A DNA stretch of 64,000 bases from DATHAP01 sp963762865 (GCA_963762865.1 CAVXNC010000006.1:62001-126000), one strand, 5' to 3'; shown: positions 42,894 to 52,116, counted from the first letter of the stretch. Program-made: numbers and translations. The notes: a model not told the origin generated them from the sequence alone.

Positions 42894-43760
42894 TCAGTCC
42901 TCCTCGGTCTGGTGCTTGATCTGGTGGGCCAGGTGCTCCTCGACGAAGGACAGCAGGCGCCGCTCGGCCAGGTCGAACCTGGCACCGGCGGGCAGGGTGT
43001 GGACGACGACCCCGGACACCAGCAGTGGCGCTCCGTGCTCGGCGAGGTGGGCGTCGCTGACCGCCTGGGAGCCGTCGGCCACGAAGACGCAGCCGGACCC
43101 GACGACCTCGAGCTCCCGGCCGCCGCGGACGACGGCTGCTGTGTCCTCGTCGATGCCGAGGCCGAGCAGCCGGGGCGAGCGGCCGACCATCGACAGCAGG
43201 CGGCCGTAGCGGTTGCGCTGCGCGAAGTGCTGGTCGACCACCACGTCGGCGAGCAGGCCCAGGCCGGCTGCCGACGTGACGGCGCCCTGTCGCGGGGAGG
43301 CGGTCTCGTCGCCGAAAGCGATCATGTGCTCGCTGACCGCGCTGGCGCCCGCCGAGGTGCCGCCGACGACGGCGCCTCGGCTGTAGGCCGCGGACACCGC
43401 GGCGCCGAACGGGGTGCCGCCCACCACGGCGGCGAGCTTGAGCTGGTTCCCGCCGGTCATGAAGATCGCGTCGACCTCGCCGAGAGCGGCGACCGTGGCC
43501 GGGTCGGCGGCGTCGGCCCTGGTCTCCGGCCTCAGCCGGACGATCTCGCCGGCTCCCAGCGACCGGAACGCGTCGTCGTAGGCGTCCAGGATCTCGGGTC
43601 CCAGCGAGGACGCGGTGGCGACGACCGCCACCGTGGCGCCCGGCCCACCCGCGAGCCGGATGAACTCCTGCAGCACGATCCGGTCGCCGCTGCGGTCCTC
43701 GGCGCCGCCGATGACGCACAGCACGCCACCCTCGACGGGCCTGACCGGTCGATGAGCCAC
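42894..43760 (-). CDS. cphB: Cyanophycinase CphB
   Basis: 288-residue S51 serine peptidase that cuts cyanophycin to beta-Asp-Arg dipeptides. GGVLCVIGGAEDRSGDR, DAIFMTGGNQLKLA and the nucleophile elbow GAVVGGTSAGASAVSEHMI are diagnostic, then VVVDQHFAQRNRYGRLL with the family's conserved QHF. GTG start at 43760 follows a leaderless promoter. It is first in the operon cphB-cphA-hydrolase. Confidence 0.95.
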   Translation of the reverse strand: MAHRPVRPVEGGVLCVIGGAEDRSGDRIVLQEFIRLAGGPGATVAVVATASSLGPEILDAYDDAFRSLGAGEIVRLRPETRADAADPATVAALGEVDAIFMTGGNQLKLAAVVGGTPFGAAVSAAYSRGAVVGGTSAGASAVSEHMIAFGDETASPRQGAVTSAAGLGLLADVVVDQHFAQRNRYGRLLSMVGRSPRLLGLGIDEDTAAVVRGGRELEVVGSGCVFVADGSQAVSDAHLAEHGAPLLVSGVVVHTLPAGARFDLAERRLLSFVEEHLAHQIKHQTEED

Positions 43761-43766
43761 CGGGCG

Positions 43767-43772
43767 AGCGTA
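43767..43772 (-). promoter_or_regulatory. Leaderless -10 box TACGCT of the cyanophycin operon
   Basis: TACGCT on the minus strand lies six bases before the cphB GTG. Confidence 0.55.
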
Positions 43773-43838
43773 GCCATGACGCTGCGAAGTTGTGTGCGCG
43801 CAGGTCGGCGTGGCGGGCGCTGCTGCGGGGCCGATCAA

Positions 43839-43900
43839 GATCATTTGGGCCGGGCGGCGGCTTCCCCGTCGAGGAAGCGACCGCGGCGGCCCAAACGATC
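43839..43900. repeat. Long stem-loop between cphB and sixA
   Basis: GATCATTTGGGCCG (43839-43852) pairs with CGGCCCAAACGATC (43887-43900) with one non-Watson-Crick pair, and GCTTCC / GGAAGC inside it forms a second stem. It lies between two divergent promoters, outside both genes. Confidence 0.55.
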
Positions 43901-43932
43901 ATCCTGACGGTGGGCGCGGCAGGATGGTGGTC

Positions 43933-44397
43933 ATGTCCGACGCCGATGCCACCCGCCTGGTCGCGCTCGTCCGGCACGCGAAGGCCGAGTCCGGTGAGGA
44001 GGATGCCGACCACGACCGCCGCCTCACCGACCGGGGCGAGCGCAATGCCGCTGAGGCCGGCGTGTGGCTCGCAAGCGTCCTCCCGAGAGTCGGCGAGGTC
44101 TGGTGCTCGTCCGCCACGCGGGCGGTCCAGACCTGGACGGCGATGAGCAGGTCGATCGAGGCGCCGCCGCCGAGCGTCGAGCGCAGCCTCTACCTGGCCG
44201 ATGCGCCAGAGATCGCCGAGCGGCTGGACGGGCGAACCTCGACAGACGCTGGCCCGCTGGTCGTCGTCGGGCACAACCCGACGATGGAGCAGCTGCAGGC
44301 GCTGCTCACCGGTGAGCTGCGCGGGATGCGAGCGGGCGCGGTTGCCGTCGTCGACCTGGACAGCCGCGCGGTGGTCGGCTCGTGGAGCCCGGCATGA
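43933..44397 (+). CDS. sixA: SixA-type phosphohistidine phosphatase
   Basis: 154-residue histidine phosphatase (phosphoglycerate-mutase fold). The catalytic His is in LVALVRHAKAESGEEDADHDRRLTDRGERNA and the second His in VVVGHNPTMEQLQALL. In E. coli SixA removes phosphate from histidine phosphotransfer proteins; here the target is unknown. Start at ATG 43933; its stop overlaps the next gene. Confidence 0.9.
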   Translation: MSDADATRLVALVRHAKAESGEEDADHDRRLTDRGERNAAEAGVWLASVLPRVGEVWCSSATRAVQTWTAMSRSIEAPPPSVERSLYLADAPEIAERLDGRTSTDAGPLVVVGHNPTMEQLQALLTGELRGMRAGAVAVVDLDSRAVVGSWSPA

Positions 44398-44936
44398 GCG
44401 ACGTACCGGAGGAGAACTACTCGCCGAGCTGGACGACCGAGCGGCAGCCGATCCCGACGACCGGCGGCGACCGGGAGCTCCTGACGGCGCTGCTGGACTA
44501 CCACCGGCAGACCTTCGCGGCCAAGTGCGAGGGGGTGCCGCCGGAGCGGCTGCGCGAGCGCGGGGTCCCGCCGTCGACGCTCAGCCTGCACGGCCTGGTG
44601 CGGCACCTCGCCGGTGTGGAGCGCTGGTGGTTCCGCATCCAGCTCGCCGGTGAGGACGCCCCGATGCTGTTCTACACCGACGACAACCCGGACCTGGACT
44701 TCGACTTCGGCGAGGATGCCGACCCGGTGGCCGACCTGGCGACCTGGCGGGCCGAGTGCGCCGCGTCGGGCGCGGTCGTCGCGGCGCGCGGCCTCGACGA
44801 CGCGGGCACCCGCAAGCGCGACGGCGCGCCGATCTCGACCCGTTTCGTGATCGCCCACATGCTCGCGGAGTACGCCCGGCACAACGGGCACGCCGACCTG
44901 CTGCGCGAGCGCATCGACGGTCGAACCGGCGCGTGA
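44394..44936 (+). CDS. DinB/DUF664-family protein
   Basis: 180-residue four-helix DinB-like protein: LLDYHRQTFAAKCEGVPPERL, LSLHGLVRHLAGVERWWFRI and FVIAHMLAEYARHNGHADLLRERIDG, giving the metal-binding His triad of the fold (LxHLAGVExWW, RHNGHADL). Many are thiol-dependent S-transferases using mycothiol or bacillithiol. Starts in the sixA stop (ATGA). Confidence 0.9.
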   Translation: MSDVPEENYSPSWTTERQPIPTTGGDRELLTALLDYHRQTFAAKCEGVPPERLRERGVPPSTLSLHGLVRHLAGVERWWFRIQLAGEDAPMLFYTDDNPDLDFDFGEDADPVADLATWRAECAASGAVVAARGLDDAGTRKRDGAPISTRFVIAHMLAEYARHNGHADLLRERIDGRTGA

Positions 44937-44946
44937 CGCGGCCGAG

Positions 44947-45870
44947 TCAGGCGCCCCCGTTCCGCACCGCCCAGGGCTGCAGGACGGCGTAGACGGCCCG
45001 CGTCATCGGCACCGGCACGCCGTGTCGCTCGGCCCGCCTGACGACGAAGCCGTGCAGCGCCTCGAGCTCCATCCGGCGACCCGCCACGAGGTCGTCGTGC
45101 AGCGACGAGAAGCTTCCCGGCTCCACGCTGCGTCCCAGGTCGAGAGCCCGTGCCACAGCCGCGTCGGCCAGCGGGTGGCCGTCGGCCGCCGCGACGGCAG
45201 CCACCTCCTCGACGATCGCCCGGAAGGCGGACCAGCCGGCGTCGGTGGACCTGATCTCGCCGATCGGCAGCCGCACCGTGGCCGTCATCCCGGCCTGTGC
45301 GCAGATGAAGGCCAGCTTCGCCCACAGGACGGTCGCGATGTCCGGGGACAGCTCGGCGCCGAAGCCGGCGGCGTGGCAGCTCTCGAGCAGTCGTCGAGCC
45401 CGTTCCGTCGACCGGCCGTCCAGCTCGCCGAAGGTGATGCTCGTCGGCCCGCCCGTGTGCACCACCACGCCCGGCTCGGCGATGCCCGCGAAGATGAAGG
45501 CCGCCCCGCCGAGGACGTGCTCGGCACCGACGACCTCGGAGAGCTTCTCCTCGTTGTCGACGCCGTTCTGCAGCGAGACGACGGCCGTGTCGTCGCCGAG
45601 GAGTGGCGCCAGCCGGGCGGCAGCCGACTCGGTGTCGTAGGTCTTCACGCAGAACAGCACGTAGTCGCACTGCCCGATCTCGGTCGGGTCGTCCGTCGCC
45701 ACGACATCGACCTCGAAGTCTCCGGCGACGCTGCGGACTCGCAGCCCGTGCTCGCGCAGAGCGGCCAGGTGTGCCCCGCGGGCGATCAGCCGGACGTCGG
45801 CGCCTGCCTGAGCCAGCCGGCCGCCGAAGTACCCGCCGACCCCGCCGGGCCCGTAGATCGCCACGCGCAT
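44947..45870 (-). CDS. Ketopantoate reductase-family protein (ApbA/PanE)
   Basis: 307-residue NADPH-dependent reductase. N-terminal Rossmann motif VAIYGPGGVGGYFGGRLAQAG, then VLFCVKTYDTESAA, SLQNGVDNEEKL and the catalytic Lys in TVLWAKLAFICAQAGMTA. It reduces 2-dehydropantoate in the pantothenate pathway, or a related 2-oxo acid: several paralogues are usual, so I give no symbol. A CAGGAT box lies six bases before ATG 45870. Confidence 0.88.
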   Translation of the reverse strand: MRVAIYGPGGVGGYFGGRLAQAGADVRLIARGAHLAALREHGLRVRSVAGDFEVDVVATDDPTEIGQCDYVLFCVKTYDTESAAARLAPLLGDDTAVVSLQNGVDNEEKLSEVVGAEHVLGGAAFIFAGIAEPGVVVHTGGPTSITFGELDGRSTERARRLLESCHAAGFGAELSPDIATVLWAKLAFICAQAGMTATVRLPIGEIRSTDAGWSAFRAIVEEVAAVAAADGHPLADAAVARALDLGRSVEPGSFSSLHDDLVAGRRMELEALHGFVVRRAERHGVPVPMTRAVYAVLQPWAVRNGGA

Positions 45871-45908
45871 GCGGGCATCCTGGCCCAGGACGCCACGCCG
45901 CACCAGGG

Positions 45909-47123
45909 TCAGGTGGGTGGCGTGACGACGTCGATTCCCTCGGCGGCGTCGGCGTCCTCGATCTCCTCGCGGCTGATGCCGAGCAGGAAGAGGATCGCGT
46001 CCAGGTAGGGCACGCTGAGGGCCGCGTCAGCCGCCTCGCGCACCATCGGCTTGGCGTTGTAGGCGATGCCCAGTCCGGCGCGGGCCAGCATGTCGAGGTC
46101 GTTGGCCCCGTCGCCGATCGCCACGGTCTGGGTGACCGGCACGCCGGACTCGCGCGCGAAGCGCTCCAGCGCCTCGGCCTTGCCGGCCCGGTCGACCAGC
46201 GGTCCGACGAGCTCACCGGTCAGCCGGCCGTCGACGATCTCGAGGGTGTTGGCCGCCGAGAAGTCGATGCCCAGCTCGGCCACCAGCCCGTCGGTCACCT
46301 GGGTGAAGCCGCCGCTGACGACTGCGATCCGGTAGTCGAGCCGCTTCAGGGTCCGGACGAACGTGCGGGCGCCGCGCGCGAGCTGCAGGTCGCGGCGTAC
46401 GTCCTCGAGCGCCGTGTCCGGCACCCCGGCGAGCAGCCGCACACGTGCGCGCAGCGAGTCGGCGAAGTCGAGCTCGCCGCGCATCGCCGCCTCGGTGACC
46501 TGACGCACCTCGTCGGCGCAGCCGGCGTGCTCCGCGAGCATCTCGATGACCTCGCCCTGCACGAGCGTGGAGTCGACGTCCATGACCACCAGGCGCTTGG
46601 CGCGGCGGTGCAGCCCGGCCCGCTCCACCGCCACGTCGACGCCGAGCGTTGCTGCCGCGAGCGACAGCTGCTGGCGCAGGACCGCCGGGTCGACCCCCGA
46701 CACCTCGAGCTCGACCGCGGTCACCGGGTAGCGCGCGATCCGCACGATCCGGTCGATGTTGCCGCCGTAGTCGGCGACGCAGCCGGCGATGCCCGCCATC
46801 GCGGCCGGCCGCAGCGGGTGTCCCAGCACCGTCACGTGGCTGCGGCCCCGTCGGTGCGTGCCGTCCTCCGCCCCGACGGCGGCGACCTCGACATCCATGC
46901 CCATGGGTGAGAGCGCCGAGTCGAGCGCGGCCTGCACCTTCTGCTGGGTGCCGCCGGGCGCCCGGAGCAGCACGCCGAGCACGAGGCGGCCCCGGATGAC
47001 GACCTGCTCGACGTCGGCCACCGTCAGGTCGGCGCCGCCCAGGGCGTCGAAGAGTGCCGAGGTCACGCCCGGGCGGTCCCGTCCGCTGACCGTGACGAGG
47101 AGCGCTCCGCCGGGCTCGCTCAT
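45909..47123 (-). CDS. serB: Phosphoserine phosphatase SerB
   Basis: 404-residue HAD phosphatase that makes serine from phosphoserine. Two N-terminal ACT domains (LLVTVSGRDRPGVTSALFDALG, and RSHVTVLGHPLRPAAMAGIAG) are followed by the HAD core: VVMDVDSTLVQGEVIEMLA (nucleophile Asp), VVSGGFTQVTDGL and AIGDGANDLDMLARAGLGIA. This two-ACT form is the mycobacterial SerB2 type, which is inhibited by serine through the ACT domains. Confidence 0.95.
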   Translation of the reverse strand: MSEPGGALLVTVSGRDRPGVTSALFDALGGADLTVADVEQVVIRGRLVLGVLLRAPGGTQQKVQAALDSALSPMGMDVEVAAVGAEDGTHRRGRSHVTVLGHPLRPAAMAGIAGCVADYGGNIDRIVRIARYPVTAVELEVSGVDPAVLRQQLSLAAATLGVDVAVERAGLHRRAKRLVVMDVDSTLVQGEVIEMLAEHAGCADEVRQVTEAAMRGELDFADSLRARVRLLAGVPDTALEDVRRDLQLARGARTFVRTLKRLDYRIAVVSGGFTQVTDGLVAELGIDFSAANTLEIVDGRLTGELVGPLVDRAGKAEALERFARESGVPVTQTVAIGDGANDLDMLARAGLGIAYNAKPMVREAADAALSVPYLDAILFLLGISREEIEDADAAEGIDVVTPPT

Positions 47124-47206
47124 CGGCTCCTGCCCTCGAGTGGCGCGTTGCGGCTGTCGAACCGGCTCGGGAGGAGCCGCTTCGCGCCAGTCGACGATGC
47201 CCGCAC

Positions 47207-48442
47207 TCAGACCGTGACCCGCTGGCCCTTGCCGACGACGACGATGCCGCCCTCGGAGACCACGAACCCGCGAGCGAGGTCTTCCTCGCGGTCGATGCCG
47301 ATGCGCGCGCCCTCGGGCACGACGACGTTCTTGTCGAGGATGGCGTTGCGGACGACGGCGTTGCGGCCCACGTCGACGTGGTTCATCAGCACGCTGCCGG
47401 TGACCTCGGCCCACGAATGGACGTGCACCCACGGCGACAGGACGGAGCCCTCCACCTTCGCCCCGGAGACGACAGCGCCGCTCGACACGAACGAGTCGAT
47501 CGCGTGGCCCATCCGGCCCGCCGCGCCGTGCACGAACTTGGCCGGCGGCAGCGGCTCGTGCGAGGTGTAGATCGGCCAGTCGTTGTTGTAGAGGTTGAAG
47601 ACCGGGTGCACCGCGATCAGGTCGCCGTGGGCGTCGTAGAACGCGTCCAGCGTGCCCACGTCACGCCAGTAGTCGCGGTCCCGGTCCGTCGACCCGGGCA
47701 CGTCGTTGTCCTGGAAGTCGTAGACGTGCGCGGCGCCCTGCTCGACCAGCTTGGGAATGATGTTGCCGCCCATGTCGTGCTTGCTCGTCGGGTCGAGGGC
47801 GTCCTGGCGCAGCGCGTCGAGCAGCACCTCGGTCGTGAAGACGTAGTTGCCCATCGATGCGTAGACGTGGTCCGGGTCGTCGGCCAGCCCCACCGCGTCG
47901 GTGGGCTTCTCGCGGAAGGCCGAGATGACGCGCGGGTCGCTGGACGTCTCGATGACCCCGAACTGGTCGGCCAACCCGATCGGCTGCCGGATGGCGGCGA
48001 CCGTCACGCCGGCACCGGTCTCGATGTGCTGGCGGACCATCTGGCTGGGGTCCATCCGGTAGATGTGGTCGGCGCCGAAGACGATGACGTGGGTGGGCTG
48101 CTCGTCGCCGATCAGGTTGAGGCTCTGGTAGATCGCGTCGGCCGAGCCGGCGAACCAGTACGGGCCGAGCCGCTGCTGGGCCGGCACCGGCGCGATGTAG
48201 TTGCCGAGCATCGCCGAGAGCCGCCAGGTGGACGCGATGTGCCGGTCCAGGCTGTGGCTCTTGTACTGCGTCAGCACCACGATCTTGCGGTAGCCGGCGT
48301 TGACCAGGTTGGACAGCACGAAGTCGATCAGGCGGTAGATCCCGCCGAACGGCACCGCGGGCTTGGCGCGGTCGGCGGTGAGCGGCATCAGCCGCTTGCC
48401 CTCGCCCCCCGCCAGGACGATGGACAGGATCCGGTCCGGCAT
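47207..48442 (-). CDS. glgC: Glucose-1-phosphate adenylyltransferase GlgC
   Basis: 411 residues. Makes ADP-glucose for glycogen and maltosyl-phosphate synthesis. The N-terminal nucleotidyltransferase domain has VLAGGEGKRLMPLTADRAKPAVPFGG and the C-terminal beta-helix repeats (GAVVSGAKVEGSVLSPWVHVHSWAEVTGS) carry the allosteric part. Divergent from glgA with 37 bp between the starts, so both may share control. Confidence 0.97.
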   Translation of the reverse strand: MPDRILSIVLAGGEGKRLMPLTADRAKPAVPFGGIYRLIDFVLSNLVNAGYRKIVVLTQYKSHSLDRHIASTWRLSAMLGNYIAPVPAQQRLGPYWFAGSADAIYQSLNLIGDEQPTHVIVFGADHIYRMDPSQMVRQHIETGAGVTVAAIRQPIGLADQFGVIETSSDPRVISAFREKPTDAVGLADDPDHVYASMGNYVFTTEVLLDALRQDALDPTSKHDMGGNIIPKLVEQGAAHVYDFQDNDVPGSTDRDRDYWRDVGTLDAFYDAHGDLIAVHPVFNLYNNDWPIYTSHEPLPPAKFVHGAAGRMGHAIDSFVSSGAVVSGAKVEGSVLSPWVHVHSWAEVTGSVLMNHVDVGRNAVVRNAILDKNVVVPEGARIGIDREEDLARGFVVSEGGIVVVGKGQRVTV

Positions 48443-48449
48443 GGTGCGG

Positions 48450-48455
48450 AGGCTA
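48450..48455 (-). promoter_or_regulatory. Leaderless -10 box TAGCCT of glgC
   Basis: TAGCCT on the minus strand, seven bases before the glgC ATG, in the 37-bp divergent gap with glgA. Confidence 0.5.
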
Positions 48456-48479
48456 CCCCGGTGATGCCACGATCACGTC

Positions 48480-49661
48480 ATGCGCGTCGACCTGCTCACC
48501 CGCGAGTACCCGCCCGAGGTCTACGGAGGTGCCGGCGTCCACGTCGAGTACCTCGCGCGGGAGCTGCGGCGCCTGGTCGACGTCCGCGTCCACTGCATGG
48601 GGGCACCGCGCGACGAGCAGGGGGTGACGGCGTACGGCGTCCCCGAGGACCTGGTCCGCGCCAACCCCGCGCTGCGGACGCTCGGGACCGACCTGCCGAT
48701 GGCGGCCGGCTGCGCCGAGAGCGACCTGGTGCACTCGCACACCTGGTACGCCAACCTGGCAGGCCACGTCGCCAGCCTGCTGCACGAGGTGCCGCACGTG
48801 ATGAGCGCGCACAGCCTGGAGCCGCTCCGACCGTGGAAGGCCGAGCAGCTCGGCGGCGGCTACGCGCTGTCGTCCTGGGTCGAACGGACCGCCGTCGAGG
48901 CGGCGGACGCCGTGATCGCGGTGTCGGCCGGGATGCGGGACGACCTGCTGCGCTGCTACCCGGACGTCGACCCCGACCGGGTGCACGTGGTGCACAACGG
49001 CATCGACACCGAGGAGTACCAGCCCGATCCCGGGACCGACGTGCTCGCGAAGCACGGGATCGACCCAAACCGGCCGTCGGTGCTCTTCGTCGGGCGCATC
49101 ACGCGCCAGAAGGGTCTGCCCCACCTGCTGCGCGCCGCGGTGTCCCTGGACCCGTCGGTGCAGCTGGTGCTGTGCGCCGGCGCCCCGGACACCGACGAGA
49201 TCCTCGCCGAGGTGTCGGTCCTCGTCGACGAGCTGCGCAGGACCCGCGACGGCGTCGTCTGGATCGAGGAGATGGTGCCCAAGCCCGAAGTGGTGCAGCT
49301 GCTGACGCATGCCACGGTCTTCGCCTGCCCGTCGGTCTACGAGCCGATGGGCATCGTGAACCTCGAGGCGATGGCGTGCGAGACCCCGGTCGTCGCGACC
49401 TCCACGGGCGGGATCCCGGAGGTGGTCGCGGAGGGAGAGACCGGCCTCCTGGTGCCCATCGAGCAGGTCACCGACGGCAGCGGTACGCCGCTGGACCCGG
49501 CCGCGTTCGAGGCCGACCTGGCGAGCGCCCTGTCCGAGCTGCTGGCTGACCCGCAGCGCGCCACGGCCATGGGCGTCGCCGGTCGCCGACGGGCCATCGA
49601 GTCGTTCTCCTGGGCGGCGATAGCCACCAGGACCCTGGACCTCTACCGGACCCTGCTGTAG
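48480..49661 (+). CDS. glgA: Glycogen synthase / maltose-1-phosphate synthase (GlgA/GlgM type)
   Basis: 393-residue GT4 enzyme of the short actinobacterial type, which transfers glucose from ADP-glucose. N-lobe LTREYPPEVYGGAGVHVEYLARELR; C-lobe SVLFVGRITRQKGLPHLLRAAV and YEPMGIVNLEAMACETPVVATSTGGIPEVV. The mycobacterial homologue makes maltose-1-phosphate, so activity could be either. A weak box, CACGAT, lies six bases before the ATG. Confidence 0.94.
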   Translation: MRVDLLTREYPPEVYGGAGVHVEYLARELRRLVDVRVHCMGAPRDEQGVTAYGVPEDLVRANPALRTLGTDLPMAAGCAESDLVHSHTWYANLAGHVASLLHEVPHVMSAHSLEPLRPWKAEQLGGGYALSSWVERTAVEAADAVIAVSAGMRDDLLRCYPDVDPDRVHVVHNGIDTEEYQPDPGTDVLAKHGIDPNRPSVLFVGRITRQKGLPHLLRAAVSLDPSVQLVLCAGAPDTDEILAEVSVLVDELRRTRDGVVWIEEMVPKPEVVQLLTHATVFACPSVYEPMGIVNLEAMACETPVVATSTGGIPEVVAEGETGLLVPIEQVTDGSGTPLDPAAFEADLASALSELLADPQRATAMGVAGRRRAIESFSWAAIATRTLDLYRTLL

Positions 49662-49679
49662 GCGGCGGCTCCTCGCCGG

Positions 49680-50423
49680 TCACTGCTCCGGCGGTGCGGT
49701 GGCTCTCTTCGGTGCGCCACGCCGTTCCAGCCAGGTCGGAGGATTCTGCGAGGGGAACAGCGGCCGGTAGGCCCGCTGGACGGTGAGGAACCGGCGGACC
49801 GCAAGGGTCCCGGCGACGAGCAGGTAGACGACCGCGACGACGCAGCCGAGCGTGACGGTCAGGGCGGTGCCGGCCCCGGCGGCCGAGGCGACGACACCGG
49901 ACAGGACGCCCGCCACGGCGCTGTTGACGACCATGACGAGCATTCCCGTGCTGCCGAAGAGGTGCGTGACCGGGTTGGCGCGGAAGAGGTTGTAGGTCTC
50001 CATGACACCGGAGTCGTCGTCGTGGGCGGACGCCACGAAGTAGCGCTTCAGCGCAGGGTCCAGCTCGGTGTAGGCCGCCCGGAGCCGGTTCATCCCCACG
50101 ACGAGTGCGTAGTCCTCCTCGCTGGCGTTGTGCACCCGCAGCAGCGTCATGGTCCCGACCAGCAGGACGAGGCACAGCAGCACGATCGCGAAGACGGAGA
50201 ACCGGCCGTCGAAGTCGGTCGCCTGGCCGACCAGCGCGAGGCTGACCGCGGTCGCGGAGACGAAGGTCAGCAGGATCGCGATCCGCGAGAGCACCTCGGC
50301 CTGGGCGGTGCTGCGCGTCGCGAGCAGGCTCCAGTGCTCGGTCGCCAGGATCTGCACCCGCACGCCGGGGGCGATCGCCTCGTCGGGGGCGGGTGTCGGC
50401 TCCGCCGGCGGTTCGTCGGGCAT
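49680..50423 (-). CDS. Membrane protein, unknown function
   Basis: 247 residues with an acidic, Pro-rich N-terminus and four membrane helices in two pairs (IAILLTFVSATAVSLALVG, VFAIVLLCLVLLVGTMTLL; LVMVVNSAVAGVLSGVVA, VTLGCVVAVVYLLVAGTLAV). Between the pairs is a soluble loop. No known motif. GGAGG precedes the ATG. Confidence 0.75.
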   Translation of the reverse strand: MPDEPPAEPTPAPDEAIAPGVRVQILATEHWSLLATRSTAQAEVLSRIAILLTFVSATAVSLALVGQATDFDGRFSVFAIVLLCLVLLVGTMTLLRVHNASEEDYALVVGMNRLRAAYTELDPALKRYFVASAHDDDSGVMETYNLFRANPVTHLFGSTGMLVMVVNSAVAGVLSGVVASAAGAGTALTVTLGCVVAVVYLLVAGTLAVRRFLTVQRAYRPLFPSQNPPTWLERRGAPKRATAPPEQ

Positions 50424-50485
50424 GGCCCCTCCCGCGGGCAAGGCAACCTCTGTCGCGGCCAGTATGCCTGCGCCGACCGGAGCCG

Positions 50486-51214
50486 TCAGCGGTCGACGGG
50501 CGCGCTGCACGCGACCTCGACCGCGTGCCGCGCGGCATCGCCGAGCTCCCGCAGCACCTGCGACCGCGCGGTCGACTCGCCGCCCGTGACTGCCGCGCCG
50601 TCGCTCGCGAGAGCGACCTCCACGAGGCGCGTGATGCGCAGTCCCTGGGCGAGCAGGGCGTGCGCGGCCGGCCCGGCGGAGGGCGGCAGCGACGTACGTC
50701 CGGAAGCGACCCGGCCCTGCACCACCTCGGCCGCGGCCGGGTCCCACCGCGCGACGTCGAGCCGGGCGAGCTCGACTGCCGCGTCGCGGACAGCGCTGCC
50801 GAGCGCGTGCTCCGCCTCGCGCAGGGTCGGCCGAGCCCGGCGGTCGGGTGACACCGGGACCGCGACCCACGACGCGCGGCCGCTCGGCACCAGGCCGAGG
50901 TGGCAGTCGCCGGTCGTCAGGACCGCGGCACCGGCCGAGACCGCTGCAGCATTGGCGCCGGCCGGGCCGGGCAGACCTGAGACGTCGCCCGGTCGGGGGA
51001 GGACCAGGCGCAGCCCGCTCGCGCCGAGTGAACGGATCCGGACCAGTGCGTAGGGGAGCGTGACCGGCCCGTCCTCGCCGGGGAGGTCGGTCACCCGGTG
51101 GCCGGGGTCGACAGGCCCCGCGACGGCGTCGGCCGCCTCGTCGGGACTGGCCGCGCCGGTGAGGGCAGCGGAGCCCCACGCGGCAAGTCGCCCGGCGGGC
51201 AGCAGGTCCTCCAC
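50486..51214 (-). CDS. Conserved actinobacterial protein, unknown function
   Basis: 242 residues. Central beta-rich segment LRLVLPRPGDVSGLPGPAGANAAAV and ATARSQVLRELGDAARHAVEVACS near the end are recognisable as an actinobacterial conserved family, often next to the ABC ATPase that lies divergently here. No enzyme motif or membrane helix. Confidence 0.7.
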   Translation of the reverse strand: MEDLLPAGRLAAWGSAALTGAASPDEAADAVAGPVDPGHRVTDLPGEDGPVTLPYALVRIRSLGASGLRLVLPRPGDVSGLPGPAGANAAAVSAGAAVLTTGDCHLGLVPSGRASWVAVPVSPDRRARPTLREAEHALGSAVRDAAVELARLDVARWDPAAAEVVQGRVASGRTSLPPSAGPAAHALLAQGLRITRLVEVALASDGAAVTGGESTARSQVLRELGDAARHAVEVACSAPVDR

Positions 51215-51240
51215 CAGTCCATTGTCGATCAGCCGCTGGA

Positions 51241-51246
51241 TAGGTT
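51241..51246 (+). promoter_or_regulatory. Leaderless -10 box TAGGTT
   Basis: TAGGTT ends six bases before the ATG of the ABC ATPase. Confidence 0.55.
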
Positions 51247-51252
51247 GGCGCC

Positions 51253-52035
51253 ATGTCCGACGTGCTCGAGCTCTCCGGGGTCAGCGTGCTCCGGGACCGG
51301 GCGACGTTGCTGGACTCGATCGACTGGGAGGTCGCCGAGGCGGACCGATGGGTGGTGCTCGGGCCCAACGGCGCCGGGAAGACCACGCTCCTGCAGCTGG
51401 CAGCGGCCAACATCCACCCGAGCCGCGGCACGGCGACCGTCCTGGGCGAGACGCTCGGCGCCGTCGACGTCTTCGAGCTGCGACCGCGGATCGGGCTGTC
51501 CAGTGCCGCGCTGGCCGAGCGGCTGCCCGCCGGGGAGACGGTGCGTGACGTGGTGCTCACCGCGTCGTGGGCAGTGGTCGGCCGGTGGCGCGAGCACTAC
51601 GACGACCTCGACTCCGAACGCGCCGACGAGCTGCTCGCGGCACTCGGCGTCGCCCACCTCGCCGAGCGTCGCTTCGGCACGCTGTCGGAGGGTGAACGCA
51701 AGCGCGTGCAGATCGCGCGGGCCCTGATGACCGACCCGGAGCTGATGCTTCTCGACGAGCCCGCGGCCGGGCTGGACCTCGGTGGCCGCGAGGACCTTGT
51801 GCGCCGCCTCGGCGACATCGCCGGCGACCCGGCGGCACCGGCCCTGGTCCTCGTGACCCACCACGTCGAGGAGATCCCGCCCGGCTTCACCCACGTCCTG
51901 CTTCTGCGGGGCGGTCGCGTCGTCGCCGCCGGCCCGATCGAGACGACACTGACGGACGCGACCCTCGCGGCGACCTTCGGCATCGCGCTCGAGCTCGGCC
52001 GCTCCGGCCCGCGCTGGTCGGCCCGAGCCACCTGA
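51253..52035 (+). CDS. ABC transporter ATP-binding protein
   Basis: 260-residue stand-alone ATPase: Walker A VVLGPNGAGKTTLLQLAAA, signature LSEGERKRVQIARALM, Walker B LMLLDEPAAGLDLGGRE, switch His in LVTHHVEEIPPGF. No permease gene adjoins, so it may serve a partner elsewhere or be a soluble regulator. Confidence 0.93.
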   Translation: MSDVLELSGVSVLRDRATLLDSIDWEVAEADRWVVLGPNGAGKTTLLQLAAANIHPSRGTATVLGETLGAVDVFELRPRIGLSSAALAERLPAGETVRDVVLTASWAVVGRWREHYDDLDSERADELLAALGVAHLAERRFGTLSEGERKRVQIARALMTDPELMLLDEPAAGLDLGGREDLVRRLGDIAGDPAAPALVLVTHHVEEIPPGFTHVLLLRGGRVVAAGPIETTLTDATLAATFGIALELGRSGPRWSARAT

Positions 52036-52116
52036 CGCGCTGACCCGATCGGTGCTCTCGCGAGGAACCCGCGTGACGCACCGCGCGTTGCGCGGGTGAC
52101 AGCAGCGACTCGTCCC

